Below are positions 1 to 5,514 of a DNA stretch of 6,868 nt, piece by piece. Made by a program: the position numbers and the translations under genes. This DNA comes from Methanomicrobiales archaeon (GTDB lineage: Archaea; Halobacteriota; Methanomicrobia; Methanomicrobiales; Methanospirillaceae), in contig JAAZNH010000020.1 of the NCBI GenBank assembly GCA_012798365.1, positions 1-6,868 on the forward strand, given 5' to 3'. How positions within the stretch are numbered: position 1 is the stretch's first letter; every line of letters starts with the position of its first letter. The notes beneath the pieces were generated by a model. It had not been told where the DNA came from. It did not search any database and was given only the letters and a program-made list of their open reading frames with translations.

Positions 1-303
1 CAGCCGACCCTGACCCTGGTCTACTCCGAGGAGCCGCTCGACACCCAAAGTCTTGCGTTCATCATGCTCTCCGGGCCGCTCCTGAGCCTCCTGCTCGCGT
101 TCATCTGCCTCTGCCTCATGCCGCTCGGGGGGATGTGGAAGACCGCCGGTATGATCGGGTTCTCCATCAACCTCCTTACCGCGGTCTTTGACCTGATGCC
201 CATCGCCCCCTGCGACGGGAAGATTGTCTTTGTGTGGAACCGGCTTGTCTGGGGAGTCATTGCCCTCCCGCTCCTGCTGCTGTATTTTATCGTGAACCTG
301 TAA
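1..303 (+). CDS. M50-family (site-2 protease-like) membrane metalloprotease, C-terminal fragment
   Basis: The reading frame is open from the first base, so the gene begins upstream and only its last 100 residues are visible. They include a transmembrane segment with the SGPLLSL glycine-proline motif (fragment residues 24-30). The second M50 signature follows: NLL...FDLMPIAPCDGK at about 57-74, where D72 of the DG pair corresponds to the third zinc ligand. A final hydrophobic helix spans about 82-99. In M50 proteases the zinc is also held by an HExxH motif in an earlier helix, which would lie outside the window, so catalytic competence cannot be judged here. The WN after the DG motif resembles archaeal soluble-loop M50 proteins (COG1994 type), which cut substrates within or near the membrane. 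The usual PLDG appears here as PCDG. Substrate unknown. The family call is fairly secure; the subfamily is inference. Confidence 0.8.
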   Translation, partial: QPTLTLVYSEEPLDTQSLAFIMLSGPLLSLLLAFICLCLMPLGGMWKTAGMIGFSINLLTAVFDLMPIAPCDGKIVFVWNRLVWGVIALPLLLLYFIVNL

Positions 304-322
304 CGGTGAAGCCGCCTTGTGC

Positions 323-354
323 CCGCCGCGGGAGCAGGCACCGTCCCGCGGCGG
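323..354 (+). other. Strong 11-bp GC-rich hairpin downstream of the M50 gene
   Basis: Bases 323-333 (CCGCCGCGGGA) and 344-354 (TCCCGCGGCGG) are perfect inverted repeats around a 10-base loop. The element lies 20 bases past the M50 stop codon. The sequence after it on the plus strand is CAAAAGG, not a T run, so it is not a classical intrinsic terminator. It may stabilise the 3' end of the transcript or hinder the polymerase. Seen directly; the function is a guess. Confidence 0.6.
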
Positions 355-355
355 C

Positions 356-368
356 AAAAGGAATATAC
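356..368 (+). promoter_or_regulatory. Candidate archaeal promoter (BRE/TATA) of the response-regulator cluster
   Basis: The string AAAAGGAATATAC combines a purine-rich BRE-like part with an AATATA TATA-like core at 362-367. Transcription starting about 25 bases downstream (near 390) would leave a leader of about 20 bases before the ATG at 411, room for the GGTGA ribosome binding site at 403-407. It is a match to the archaeal promoter pattern only. Confidence 0.45.
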
Positions 369-410
369 CCCACCACATACTATTTCCCCCTAAACACATG
401 CCGGTGACTC

Positions 411-1184
411 ATGCCTGCGGCACCCCGTATCCTGATTGTTGACGATGATACCATCATCACCCATCTCATCTCCACCATGCTCCAGAAGAAGGGGTACACT
501 ATCGCGGGGATCGTGGCAAAGGGCGAGGAATCGGTGGTAAAAGCCGCGGAACTGAACCCCGATCTCGTGATCATGGATGTCACCCTTGCCGGTACCATGG
601 ACGGGATGGATGCTGCGCATTATATCTTCCAGCTCTTCCACTGCCCGATCATCTTCATTACGGGAATCTCGGACGAGGAGAAACTTGAGCGCCTGACGTG
701 TTCCCGGCCCTACGGGATCATCTTCAAGCCGTTTACAGCAATCGAGATCAACACGAGCGTCAGGCTTGCCCTGTACAACCACAGCACCCGGGTAACCCTG
801 CTCGGGGACGGCCCGCTGGGCGATACCCGGAAGATGATGGACAATACCCGTGAGGCGGTCATCCTGCTTGACAAGCGGGGCCGGATCATCTTTCTGAATA
901 CCTTCGCAACCTGGTTTGTGGATATCCCCCAGCAGCAGGCCCTCATGCGGCACTGGCGGGATGTCCTGATGATCATCAATGACCAGACGGGTGAGGAGGT
1001 GAAGGACCCGGTGACCGAGGTTGCAGCCCAGATGGCCGGGATCCTCTATGATACCAATACCGCGATTGTCACCACCACCTCGAAGCGCCGGAAGGTGAAC
1101 CTCGCTGTCCGCCCGGTCAAGGATGACCGCGACCGTCTCCTTGCAGTCCTGATCTCCTTGAAGGAGAAACCGCCCAAAGCCTGA
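411..1184 (+). CDS. REC-PAS response regulator (intact receiver)
   Basis: This 257-residue protein has an N-terminal CheY-like receiver (about residues 5-125) and a PAS-like domain (about 140-251), with no DNA-binding or enzymatic output domain. All canonical receiver residues are present: acidic cluster D11-D13, phosphoacceptor D56 in VIMDV, T84 in FITG and K106 in the FKPF motif. It should therefore accept phosphate from a histidine kinase, none of which is encoded here. The PAS part begins MMDNTREAVILLDKRGRI and ends with the strongly conserved TTTSKRRKV block and the LAVRP strand; its ligand, if any, is unknown. The start is supported by GGTGA at 403-407, three bases before the ATG. It is the first gene of a probable operon with the paralogue 29 bases downstream. 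REC-PAS proteins are abundant in Methanomicrobiales and probably relay signals to separate partners (inference). Confidence 0.88.
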   Translation: MPAAPRILIVDDDTIITHLISTMLQKKGYTIAGIVAKGEESVVKAAELNPDLVIMDVTLAGTMDGMDAAHYIFQLFHCPIIFITGISDEEKLERLTCSRPYGIIFKPFTAIEINTSVRLALYNHSTRVTLLGDGPLGDTRKMMDNTREAVILLDKRGRIIFLNTFATWFVDIPQQQALMRHWRDVLMIINDQTGEEVKDPVTEVAAQMAGILYDTNTAIVTTTSKRRKVNLAVRPVKDDRDRLLAVLISLKEKPPKA

Positions 1185-1203
1185 ACACTCTGACCTCCGC
1201 CCC

Positions 1204-1208
1204 GGTGA
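1204..1208 (+). promoter_or_regulatory. Ribosome binding site GGTGA that fixes the start of the second response regulator
   Basis: GGTGA, complementary to the UCACC near the 3' end of 16S rRNA, lies five bases before the ATG at 1214. A GTG at 1205 in the same frame would add three residues, but that GTG is part of this ribosome binding site. The upstream paralogue uses the same GGTGA motif, and only the ATG start makes the two proteins line up from residue 1. Confidence 0.75.
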
Positions 1209-1213
1209 ACCAT

Positions 1214-1990
1214 ATGCCCCCGCCCCCCACGATCCTGATCGCGTGCGGTGATCTCATCATCGCCAACCTGGCCTCCCTCATGCTCCAGAAAAAAGGATAT
1301 GGTATTGCCGGGAGCGTGACAAACGGGGAGGACGCGCTGGTTAAGACCGCGGGTCTTGTGCCGGATCTTGTGGTCATGGACGTCAGTCTTGCCGGGCCCA
1401 TGGATGCGATCGATACGGGTCATTACATCTACCAGATCTTCCATATCCCGGTCATCTTCATTGCGGCAAATACTGATGAGGAGAAACTTGCCAGGATCAA
1501 AATTGCCCAGCCGTACGGGGTGGTCTTCCGGCCGTTTACCCAGGTCCAGATTGCGACCAGTGCAGATATCGCTCTTTATGTCCATACCGACCGGATCAGC
1601 AGTCTGGGCCCGCTCCCGCTGGGCGATTCCCGCAGGATGATGGATCTCAATGACGAGGCAGTCATCATCCTTGACAAGCGGGGCCGTGTCCTCCTCTTCA
1701 ATACGTTTGCCTCGTGGATGCTGGACCTGCCGCTTTCAAAAACATTCCTGCGGCACTGGCGGGATGTGATGATGTTCACCAGCGATGCAACCGGGGAAGA
1801 AGTGAGCGACCCGGTTACGGGAGCAACCCGGAACATGGCCGGTGCGATTTACGATGCGAGCATCTCGCTTGTGACAACCACCTCAAAGCGCCGGAAAGTG
1901 ACCCTTGCTGTCCGCCCGATCGGGGACAACCGCGAGCGGCTCATCGGTTCGATGATGTCGATAAAGGAGAACAAGAAAACCTATCTGTAA
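1214..1990 (+). CDS. REC-PAS response regulator paralogue with degenerate receiver
   Basis: This 258-residue protein aligns without a gap to its upstream neighbour over about 250 residues; I counted roughly 141 identities (about 56%), so the pair is a tandem duplication. The receiver (about 5-125) is eroded at key sites. The DDD cluster is C11-G12-D13, the conserved Thr is A84 (FIAA), and the conserved Lys is R106 (FRPF). The phosphoacceptor D56 in VVMDV is kept. The loss of one acidic metal ligand, the Thr and the Lys predicts weak, absent or atypical phosphorylation, so it may work as a constitutive-state or protein-interaction receiver. The PAS-like domain (about 140-251) is well preserved, including TTTSKRRKV and LAVRP. 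The ATG at 1214 is preferred over the GTG at 1205 because the GTG lies within the ribosome binding site. It follows gene one by 29 bases and precedes a hairpin and the methyltransferase. Confidence 0.87.
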   Translation: MPPPPTILIACGDLIIANLASLMLQKKGYGIAGSVTNGEDALVKTAGLVPDLVVMDVSLAGPMDAIDTGHYIYQIFHIPVIFIAANTDEEKLARIKIAQPYGVVFRPFTQVQIATSADIALYVHTDRISSLGPLPLGDSRRMMDLNDEAVIILDKRGRVLLFNTFASWMLDLPLSKTFLRHWRDVMMFTSDATGEEVSDPVTGATRNMAGAIYDASISLVTTTSKRRKVTLAVRPIGDNRERLIGSMMSIKENKKTYL

Positions 1991-2015
1991 TCCCTTCCCA
2001 CGTCATGGGAAGGGA
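1991..2015 (+). promoter_or_regulatory. Perfect 10-bp hairpin overlapping the methyltransferase ribosome binding site
   Basis: TCCCTTCCCA (1991-2000) and TGGGAAGGGA (2006-2015) are exact inverted repeats around the 5-base loop CGTCA. The left arm begins at the base after the response-regulator stop codon. The right arm contains most of the GGGAG (2012-2016) that would serve as the ribosome binding site for the ATG at 2020. No T run follows, so a terminator is less likely than a translational gate or an RNA-processing site. Structure seen in the sequence; role inferred. Confidence 0.65.
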
Positions 2016-2019
2016 GTCT

Positions 2020-2697
2020 ATGGAACACGTCCGCAAAGCCTTCAACCGGTTCGCCCATGAATACGATACCCACCGGGAATACATCATCCCGGACATGCGC
2101 AACTATTACGGCGCTGCGGTCTGGGCTATGGAGACACAGGAAACCTGCCCGGAGATCCTCGATGTCGGGGCCGGTACCGGCCTTCTGAGTGCGTATGTGC
2201 TGGAAAAGTTCCCCGATGCCCGGCTGACCCTGATGGATATCTCGGAAAAGATGCTGGACATGGCCCGTCAGCGGTTTGCCGCCCGGCCGGAGACGAAGTA
2301 TACTATCTGTGACTACAGCAGGACAGAGCTGGGCGGGCCATACGATATCATCTGCTCGGCGCTCTCGATCCATCACCTGGTGACAGAAGACAAACGGCAG
2401 CTCTTCCACCGGATCCATGCAGCCCTCCGTCCAGGGGGCATGTTTGTCAATGCTGACCAGGCGGATGGAGAGACCCTGTACTTCCGGGAGCGAAACCTCC
2501 GGTACTGGAACGGGTTTTTGAAGAGCGGTCCGATGAGCCCGGAGCAGCACGCCGAGATCCTGAACCGCCGCAATACCCTTGACAAGAACGAGAAACTGTC
2601 GCTCCAGCTCTCCTGGTTGCGCGAGGCCGGGTTTGCTGATGTGGATGTTGCCTACAAGAACCGGACCTTCATCGTCACCGTGGCGCGGAAAGCATGA
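2020..2697 (+). CDS. Class I SAM-dependent methyltransferase (CmoA-like/Methyltransf_25 type)
   Basis: The protein has 225 residues and a Rossmann-type methyltransferase fold. The SAM-binding motif I is LDVGAGTG at 47-54. The acidic residue at the end of strand 2 is D73 in LMDIS, and D98 in ICDYS probably contacts the adenine. SALSIHHL at 113-120 is motif IV-like, and LRPGG at 136-140 ends the following helix. The N-terminus (F8..FA.EYD..R..IIP) and the ending (LREAGF.DVDV.YKN..F.V..ARK) match archaeal and bacterial CmoA-like methyltransferases, whose substrates are mostly unknown; I would not claim tRNA cmo5U activity. I chose the ATG at 2020 because GGGAG ends three bases before it and it gives the family's normal N-terminus. 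An in-frame ATG at 2005 would add five residues and lies inside the hairpin. It is 29 bases after the second response regulator and is probably cotranscribed with it. Confidence 0.85.
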   Translation: MEHVRKAFNRFAHEYDTHREYIIPDMRNYYGAAVWAMETQETCPEILDVGAGTGLLSAYVLEKFPDARLTLMDISEKMLDMARQRFAARPETKYTICDYSRTELGGPYDIICSALSIHHLVTEDKRQLFHRIHAALRPGGMFVNADQADGETLYFRERNLRYWNGFLKSGPMSPEQHAEILNRRNTLDKNEKLSLQLSWLREAGFADVDVAYKNRTFIVTVARKA

Positions 2698-2751
2698 GGT
2701 GCGGTTGTTCACGCCCCCTTTATATGTTCGTGATAAAAACCTGAAAAATTT

Positions 2752-2768
2752 CAAAATATTTTTATAAA
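2752..2768 (+). promoter_or_regulatory. Candidate archaeal promoter (TATA box) for the surface-protein gene
   Basis: The gap after the methyltransferase changes abruptly to AT-rich sequence (about 2733-2769) in an otherwise GC-rich window. TTTATAAA at 2761-2768 is a good archaeal TATA box, preceded by an A-rich BRE-like stretch. A start site about 25 bases downstream (near 2790) would give a leader of about 20 bases containing GGTG (2798-2801), seven bases before the ATG at 2809. A second, weaker TATA-like string (TTTATATG) is at 2719-2726. Confidence 0.6.
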
Positions 2769-2771
2769 TGT

Positions 2772-2781
2772 GGGTTAACCC
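2772..2781. promoter_or_regulatory. GGGTTAACCC palindrome between TATA box and predicted start site (candidate operator)
   Basis: A perfect 10-base palindrome lies three bases downstream of the TTTATAAA box and just upstream of the predicted transcription start. A dimeric repressor bound there could block preinitiation-complex assembly. Only one copy occurs here, so the regulatory reading is inference. Confidence 0.35.
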
Positions 2782-2808
2782 TGCTATCTCAAATACGGGT
2801 GCTCCTGC

Positions 2809-3996
2809 ATGAACCGCCACTCCCACATCCTGCTGGCAGCTGTTATCGCGCTCCTCGTGCTGGCAGCGGTATCCCCGGCTGCTGCTGGAGGCGTGGCGAA
2901 CTGTTCCCTTGCAGGGACCCCGGTATCAGGGGAGAACGCGGAGCTTATCACGGCAGGGTCCGGCACGGTATACCGGGGCAGCACGTTCTCCATTACGCTC
3001 GAGGGCAGGCCGTTTGCGGAATACTACCTCTGGGTGCGGGACACTGCTGATCTGTCCGGGGCTGCGCATGACCGGCCTCCCGTCATCCTTCCCGGCCAGG
3101 CAGGCGTCACCATGGACCCGGAGAGCGGCCCTTACACTGCAGGGTCCTTTGTGGTTTTTGGAAGCGGGGGCAGGACCATTCTTGACAATATCCCCCCGTC
3201 TGCCCCGGGTGCCCCCAGTACCGGCTATTATGCCCGGGTTGCCACCGGCCCGGATGGGGACCGGACCGTGAAATTCCAGACCGCGTTTGAAACCCGGCCT
3301 GGCAGGTATCGCATTGCCGCGGAAAACTGCGAAATTGCCGATGAGGTCATCGTGAACGTAGAAAAGGGGGCGTTCTCAATCCGGGCAGACGGGGAGCAGA
3401 AGTACGCCATGAACGAGACCATCCGGCTCCATGGGACAAACCAGGAGACCAATACGACGTTTTTTATCCTCACCGGCCCCGGACTCCCCCGGCCCGGCGT
3501 GAGGCTGACCCGGCCATCCACGGCTGTCATCAATGGCGATGCAGTATCTTTTGATTCAGTCACCGGCGGGGAGAATGGCACCTGGACGTATTCCTGGACC
3601 CCGGCGGCGCAGGACCTTCCGGGCGGGACCTACACCATCTATGGGACCAGTTACCCGTTCGACACCGAACACCTGGATGTGGCAGCCTACAGCACCGTAT
3701 CGATCATTCTCCTGGGACCCCCGACCCAGGCCACGACAACCCCTGCAGATCCGGCCACGCTCCCTTCGAATCCCGCCCCGACCATGGCAGCTCCCCCGGA
3801 TACGCCGCTTCCGGAAAACCCTGCAGAGCTCCCTGCCGGAACTACCAGGCCGGCAATTAAGGCCACGGCAACCGCAGTACCACCCCCTCTCCCCACGACT
3901 TCCGCCCCCGTAACCCGGAAATCTCCGGTGGATCCGGCTCTTGCAGGTGCTGCCCTCCTCATCGGGACCGTGGCCCTCCTTGTAAAACAGGCGTGA
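2809..3996 (+). CDS. Secreted, C-terminally anchored surface (S-layer-like) protein
   Basis: The 395-residue protein begins with a Sec signal peptide: basic start MNRHSH, hydrophobic core about 7-20, and probable cleavage after the AAAGG region near 25-28. Two beta-rich, Ig-like domains follow. The first spans about 45-185 and carries VYRGSTFSITLEG, YYLWVRDT, PPVILPGQAGVT, YYARVATGPDGDRTVKF. The second spans about 188-302, with FFILTGPG and WTYSWTP...GTYTIYGTSYPF. This repeat pattern is like methanogen S-layer-type glycoproteins of Methanomicrobiales. Sequons at N31, N202, N215 and N256 suggest N-glycosylation. A Thr/Pro/Ala-rich stalk (about 304-370) leads to a C-terminal hydrophobic helix (about 376-392) ending in KQA, which would anchor it in the membrane. 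A GGTG at 2798-2801 supports the start. It has its own AT-rich promoter, and another exported protein gene follows. The exact family is a recollection from motif style, not a search. Confidence 0.75.
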   Translation: MNRHSHILLAAVIALLVLAAVSPAAAGGVANCSLAGTPVSGENAELITAGSGTVYRGSTFSITLEGRPFAEYYLWVRDTADLSGAAHDRPPVILPGQAGVTMDPESGPYTAGSFVVFGSGGRTILDNIPPSAPGAPSTGYYARVATGPDGDRTVKFQTAFETRPGRYRIAAENCEIADEVIVNVEKGAFSIRADGEQKYAMNETIRLHGTNQETNTTFFILTGPGLPRPGVRLTRPSTAVINGDAVSFDSVTGGENGTWTYSWTPAAQDLPGGTYTIYGTSYPFDTEHLDVAAYSTVSIILLGPPTQATTTPADPATLPSNPAPTMAAPPDTPLPENPAELPAGTTRPAIKATATAVPPPLPTTSAPVTRKSPVDPALAGAALLIGTVALLVKQA

Positions 3997-4067
3997 TGGT
4001 TAGCCGCCCCTCCTCCTGCCTCTCCGGCCCGGCCCTCCGTTGATGGGATGACTCCGGGTTCCCATGG

Positions 4068-4075
4068 CTTTATGA
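4068..4075 (+). promoter_or_regulatory. Weak TATA-like box upstream of the TPR gene
   Basis: CTTTATGA in the 116-base gap between the surface-protein and TPR genes is the best TATA candidate there. It would place transcription near 4093-4097, almost on top of the AGGAG ribosome binding site at 4100-4104. The gap has no T-rich terminator, so cotranscription with the surface-protein gene is equally possible. Confidence 0.2.
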
Positions 4076-4112
4076 CTCCTCGCGCGAAAACGGATCAGCA
4101 GGAGAGACCTGT

Positions 4113-4928
4113 GTGCACGTGCGAACCCGGGTCTCACTCGTTCTTTTCATCGCGGTTTTGTGTGCACTGCCGGCATCCGGGGTGTCAGCTCCTGTGGCCG
4201 GGGCGGTTCCTGCTGCTGCGGACACGTCCGGTACGCCCCCGCAGGATGCTGCGGCATACATCAGCGAGGGAAAGTCTGCCGTGGCCGGGCAGAACTGGAC
4301 TGAGGCCCTTATCATCACGACAAAAGGCCTTGCCTGGTACCCTGACGATCCCGAACTGCTCTGCGTACAGGGTTATGCCTACCTGAAGATCGGCCAGTAC
4401 CAGAGATCCGTAGACCAGGTATCCCGGGCAATCCCGCTCGATCCCCGGGCTGTGCGGTATGCCAACCGCGGGTATGGATACCTTGCCCTCGGGAACTACA
4501 CGGCAGCTCTTGCAGATGCAGAGTCCGGCATCGCACAGGATGCCGAGTACTCAACCAGTTACGGTGTGAAGGCTCTTGCCCTGCAGGGAATGGGAAAGAA
4601 CCAGCAGGCTCTTGACGCGATCGATACTGCCCTTGGGAAGGCGCCGGACTCTGCCCATTACTGGCACGTGAAAGGCCGGATCCTGGCATCCATGGGGGAC
4701 TGTAGTGGTGCAACTTCTGCACTTGAGAAGTCCCTTGCGATCGATCCCGGGTATTCCCTCCCATATCCCTCGTTTGGCAGTGCAGGCCGGGCCCTGGAGC
4801 AGCTCAGGACAGAGTGCCCGCCGGTTTCCGCCTCGCCGTCAGCGACAACCCCGAAGGCTTCCGCGGGTGCCGTTGCGCTCCCCGGGCTATGTCTTGCAGC
4901 TGCCCTGCTCCCCGGGCTCCGGAGATAA
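4113..4928 (+). CDS. Exported TPR-repeat protein with C-terminal hydrophobic tail
   Basis: The protein has 271 residues from a GTG start. AGGAG at 4100-4104 lies eight bases before it, and a second in-frame GTG at 4119 is less well spaced. A signal peptide (basic MHVRTR, hydrophobic core about 7-20, cleavage near 23-30) is followed by about five tetratricopeptide repeats between residues 47 and 214. Each shows the typical small/aromatic pattern, such as GYAYLKIGQYQRSVDQVSRAIPLDP at 87-111 and NRGYGYLALGNYTAALADA at 118-136. TPRs form helical protein-binding scaffolds, here outside the membrane. A short Ser/Pro/Thr linker (236-249) leads to a hydrophobic stretch (about 250-268) ending in LRR. 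That end could be a membrane anchor or a sorting signal, but it is short. The gene follows the surface-protein gene by 116 bases and shares its signal/linker/tail plan. Partner unknown. Confidence 0.8.
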   Translation: MHVRTRVSLVLFIAVLCALPASGVSAPVAGAVPAAADTSGTPPQDAAAYISEGKSAVAGQNWTEALIITTKGLAWYPDDPELLCVQGYAYLKIGQYQRSVDQVSRAIPLDPRAVRYANRGYGYLALGNYTAALADAESGIAQDAEYSTSYGVKALALQGMGKNQQALDAIDTALGKAPDSAHYWHVKGRILASMGDCSGATSALEKSLAIDPGYSLPYPSFGSAGRALEQLRTECPPVSASPSATTPKASAGAVALPGLCLAAALLPGLRR

Positions 4929-4980
4929 TCCTTCCGCTCTTATTCCCTTATGGAACGGCAAAATTCCCGGCCGGCGAGGA

Positions 4981-5211
4981 TCAGGCCCACCGCTGGAGGT
5001 AAATGAGGGTGACATGAATCACCGCACATACCATGGTGACTCCCGCCATCCGCATGTGCCAGGAGAACGGCACCTGGTACTTTCCTTTGAGGACCAGGTA
5101 CCCGAGTACGGCTGTCACGAACAGGCAGATGATCGTCAGCATGCCAAAAAAGATCGGGAGGGGAATGCCGAAAACCACGGTATATGCAAGGGATGCAGCT
5201 GCATTGGTCAT
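4981..5211 (-). CDS. Small two-helix membrane protein of unknown function
   Basis: The 76-residue protein has two predicted transmembrane helices (about 15-41 and 55-72) joined by a short polar loop KGKYQVPFSWHMR. Two histidines, H52 (SWHMRMAG) and H66 (AVIHV), are 14 residues apart around the second helix. A similar W-H...H pattern occurs in heme-b-binding helices of cytochrome-b-like membrane proteins, but two helices and two histidines are thin evidence and I do not assign that function. The start at 5211 is supported by AGGA six bases upstream on the minus strand (AAGGATGGTGT before ATG). The hydrophobicity and bias are far more protein-like than the overlapping frames. It converges with the TPR gene, leaving 52 bases between the stop codons, and lies downstream of the tRNA gene on the same strand. 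Confidence 0.68.
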   Translation of the reverse strand: MTNAAASLAYTVVFGIPLPIFFGMLTIICLFVTAVLGYLVLKGKYQVPFSWHMRMAGVTMVCAVIHVTLIYLQRWA

Positions 5212-5324
5212 ACACCATCCTTATTCTGTCAGGCTTTATCAGCATTGTTCTCCCGGGTTCCCCCGCCGGTCCCGTTCCGTGAGGTAGCGTATTACCTACT
5301 AGACAAGGATGGATCTGACTGGGG

Positions 5325-5341
5325 AAAAAAAGCCGGCCGGC
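5325..5341 (-). terminator. GC palindrome plus T7 tract, possible backup terminator
   Basis: Read on the minus strand, GCCGGCCGGC (5332-5341) is followed by seven T (5325-5331). This resembles a terminator for transcripts coming from the tRNA gene. The palindrome has no loop of its own, so a stable hairpin would need partial unpairing. Confidence 0.3.
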
Positions 5342-5360
5342 AGGCGGGAAGGAACACTGT

Positions 5361-5384
5361 AAAAAAAACCATCAGAAAGAAAAG
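5361..5384 (-). terminator. T-rich termination signal downstream of tRNA-Met
   Basis: Immediately after the discriminator base, the minus strand reads CTTTTCTTTC and then, after a few bases, a run of eight T (5361-5368). Archaeal tRNA transcription commonly ends at such oligo-T tracts without a hairpin. Confidence 0.6.
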
Positions 5385-5459
5385 TAGCGAGGGATGGATT
5401 TGAACCATCGATCTACGGGTTATGAGCCCGTCGGGATATCCTGACTACCCTACCTCGCT
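5385..5459 (-). tRNA. Initiator tRNA-Met (anticodon CAU)
   Basis: A 75-nt cloverleaf can be drawn on the minus strand. The acceptor stem is AGCGAGG/CCTCGCT. The D-arm has three G:C pairs and a T13-T22 mismatch. The anticodon stem ACGGG/CCCGT encloses the loop CTCATAA (anticodon CAT). The variable loop is AGATC, and the T stem is GATGG/CCATC with loop TTCAAAT. The discriminator base is A, and CCA is not encoded (CTT follows), so it must be added after transcription. Two features mark it as the initiator rather than the elongator: the A1:U72 first pair typical of archaeal initiators, and three consecutive G:C pairs (G29-31:C39-41) in the anticodon stem. No intron is present. Confidence 0.93.
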
Positions 5460-5466
5460 TCCTATA

Positions 5467-5491
5467 ATCAGGGTTATACTATACTCCTGAT
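5467..5491. repeat. Inverted repeat ATCAGG-N13-CCTGAT upstream of tRNA-Met
   Basis: ATCAGG (5467-5472) and CCTGAT (5486-5491) are exact inverted repeats separated by 13 bases that contain TATACTATAC. The element lies between the tRNA TATA box and the mature tRNA 5' end, where the primary transcript would start. It may be chance or a protein site; a 6-base arm alone is weak evidence. Confidence 0.3.
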
Positions 5492-5496
5492 GCGCA

Positions 5497-5507
5497 GATA
5501 TACTTTA
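5497..5507 (-). promoter_or_regulatory. Candidate TATA box for tRNA-Met
   Basis: On the minus strand TAAAGTATATC is a TATA-like box centred about 42 bases before the mature tRNA 5' end. This would give a leader of about 16 nt for RNase P to remove. A second TATA-like string (AGTATAGTATAA) lies closer to the gene. The near-symmetric core GATATACT on the plus strand could also serve the divergent thioredoxin gene. Confidence 0.5.
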
Positions 5508-5514
5508 CTGGACT

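Noticed and set aside
390..953. 187-codon minus-strand open frame over the first response regulator, with a similar one at 1046-1585
   Set aside because: Both mirror the duplicated REC-PAS genes. Their mutual similarity only reflects the paralogy of the plus-strand genes.
1714..2019. In-frame upstream extension of the methyltransferase frame into the second response regulator
   Set aside because: The extra residues are Cys/Arg/Pro-rich and show no methyltransferase similarity. They lie in another frame of a well-supported gene; a proper ribosome binding site precedes the ATG at 2020.
1981..2826. 281-codon open frame on the minus strand
   Set aside because: It lies opposite the methyltransferase, which has clear SAM motifs. 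The minus product has no recognisable motif and is a high-GC shadow.
4940..5245. 101-codon minus-strand frame overlapping the 76-residue membrane protein
   Set aside because: It is Cys/Arg/His-rich with no hydrophobic pattern. The 76-residue frame has two clean transmembrane helices and a ribosome binding site.
5276..5300. Possible tRNA fragment (GAGGTAG match to the tRNA-Met 5' part) and AGGTA/TACCT dyad
   Set aside because: Only seven bases match and no other arm of a tRNA is present, so it does not support an integration site or a tRNA remnant.
4705..5403. 232-codon plus-strand open frame spanning the TPR end, the small membrane gene and part of the tRNA
   Set aside because: It is Arg/Pro/Ser-rich without motifs and overlaps three better-supported features, including the tRNA gene.
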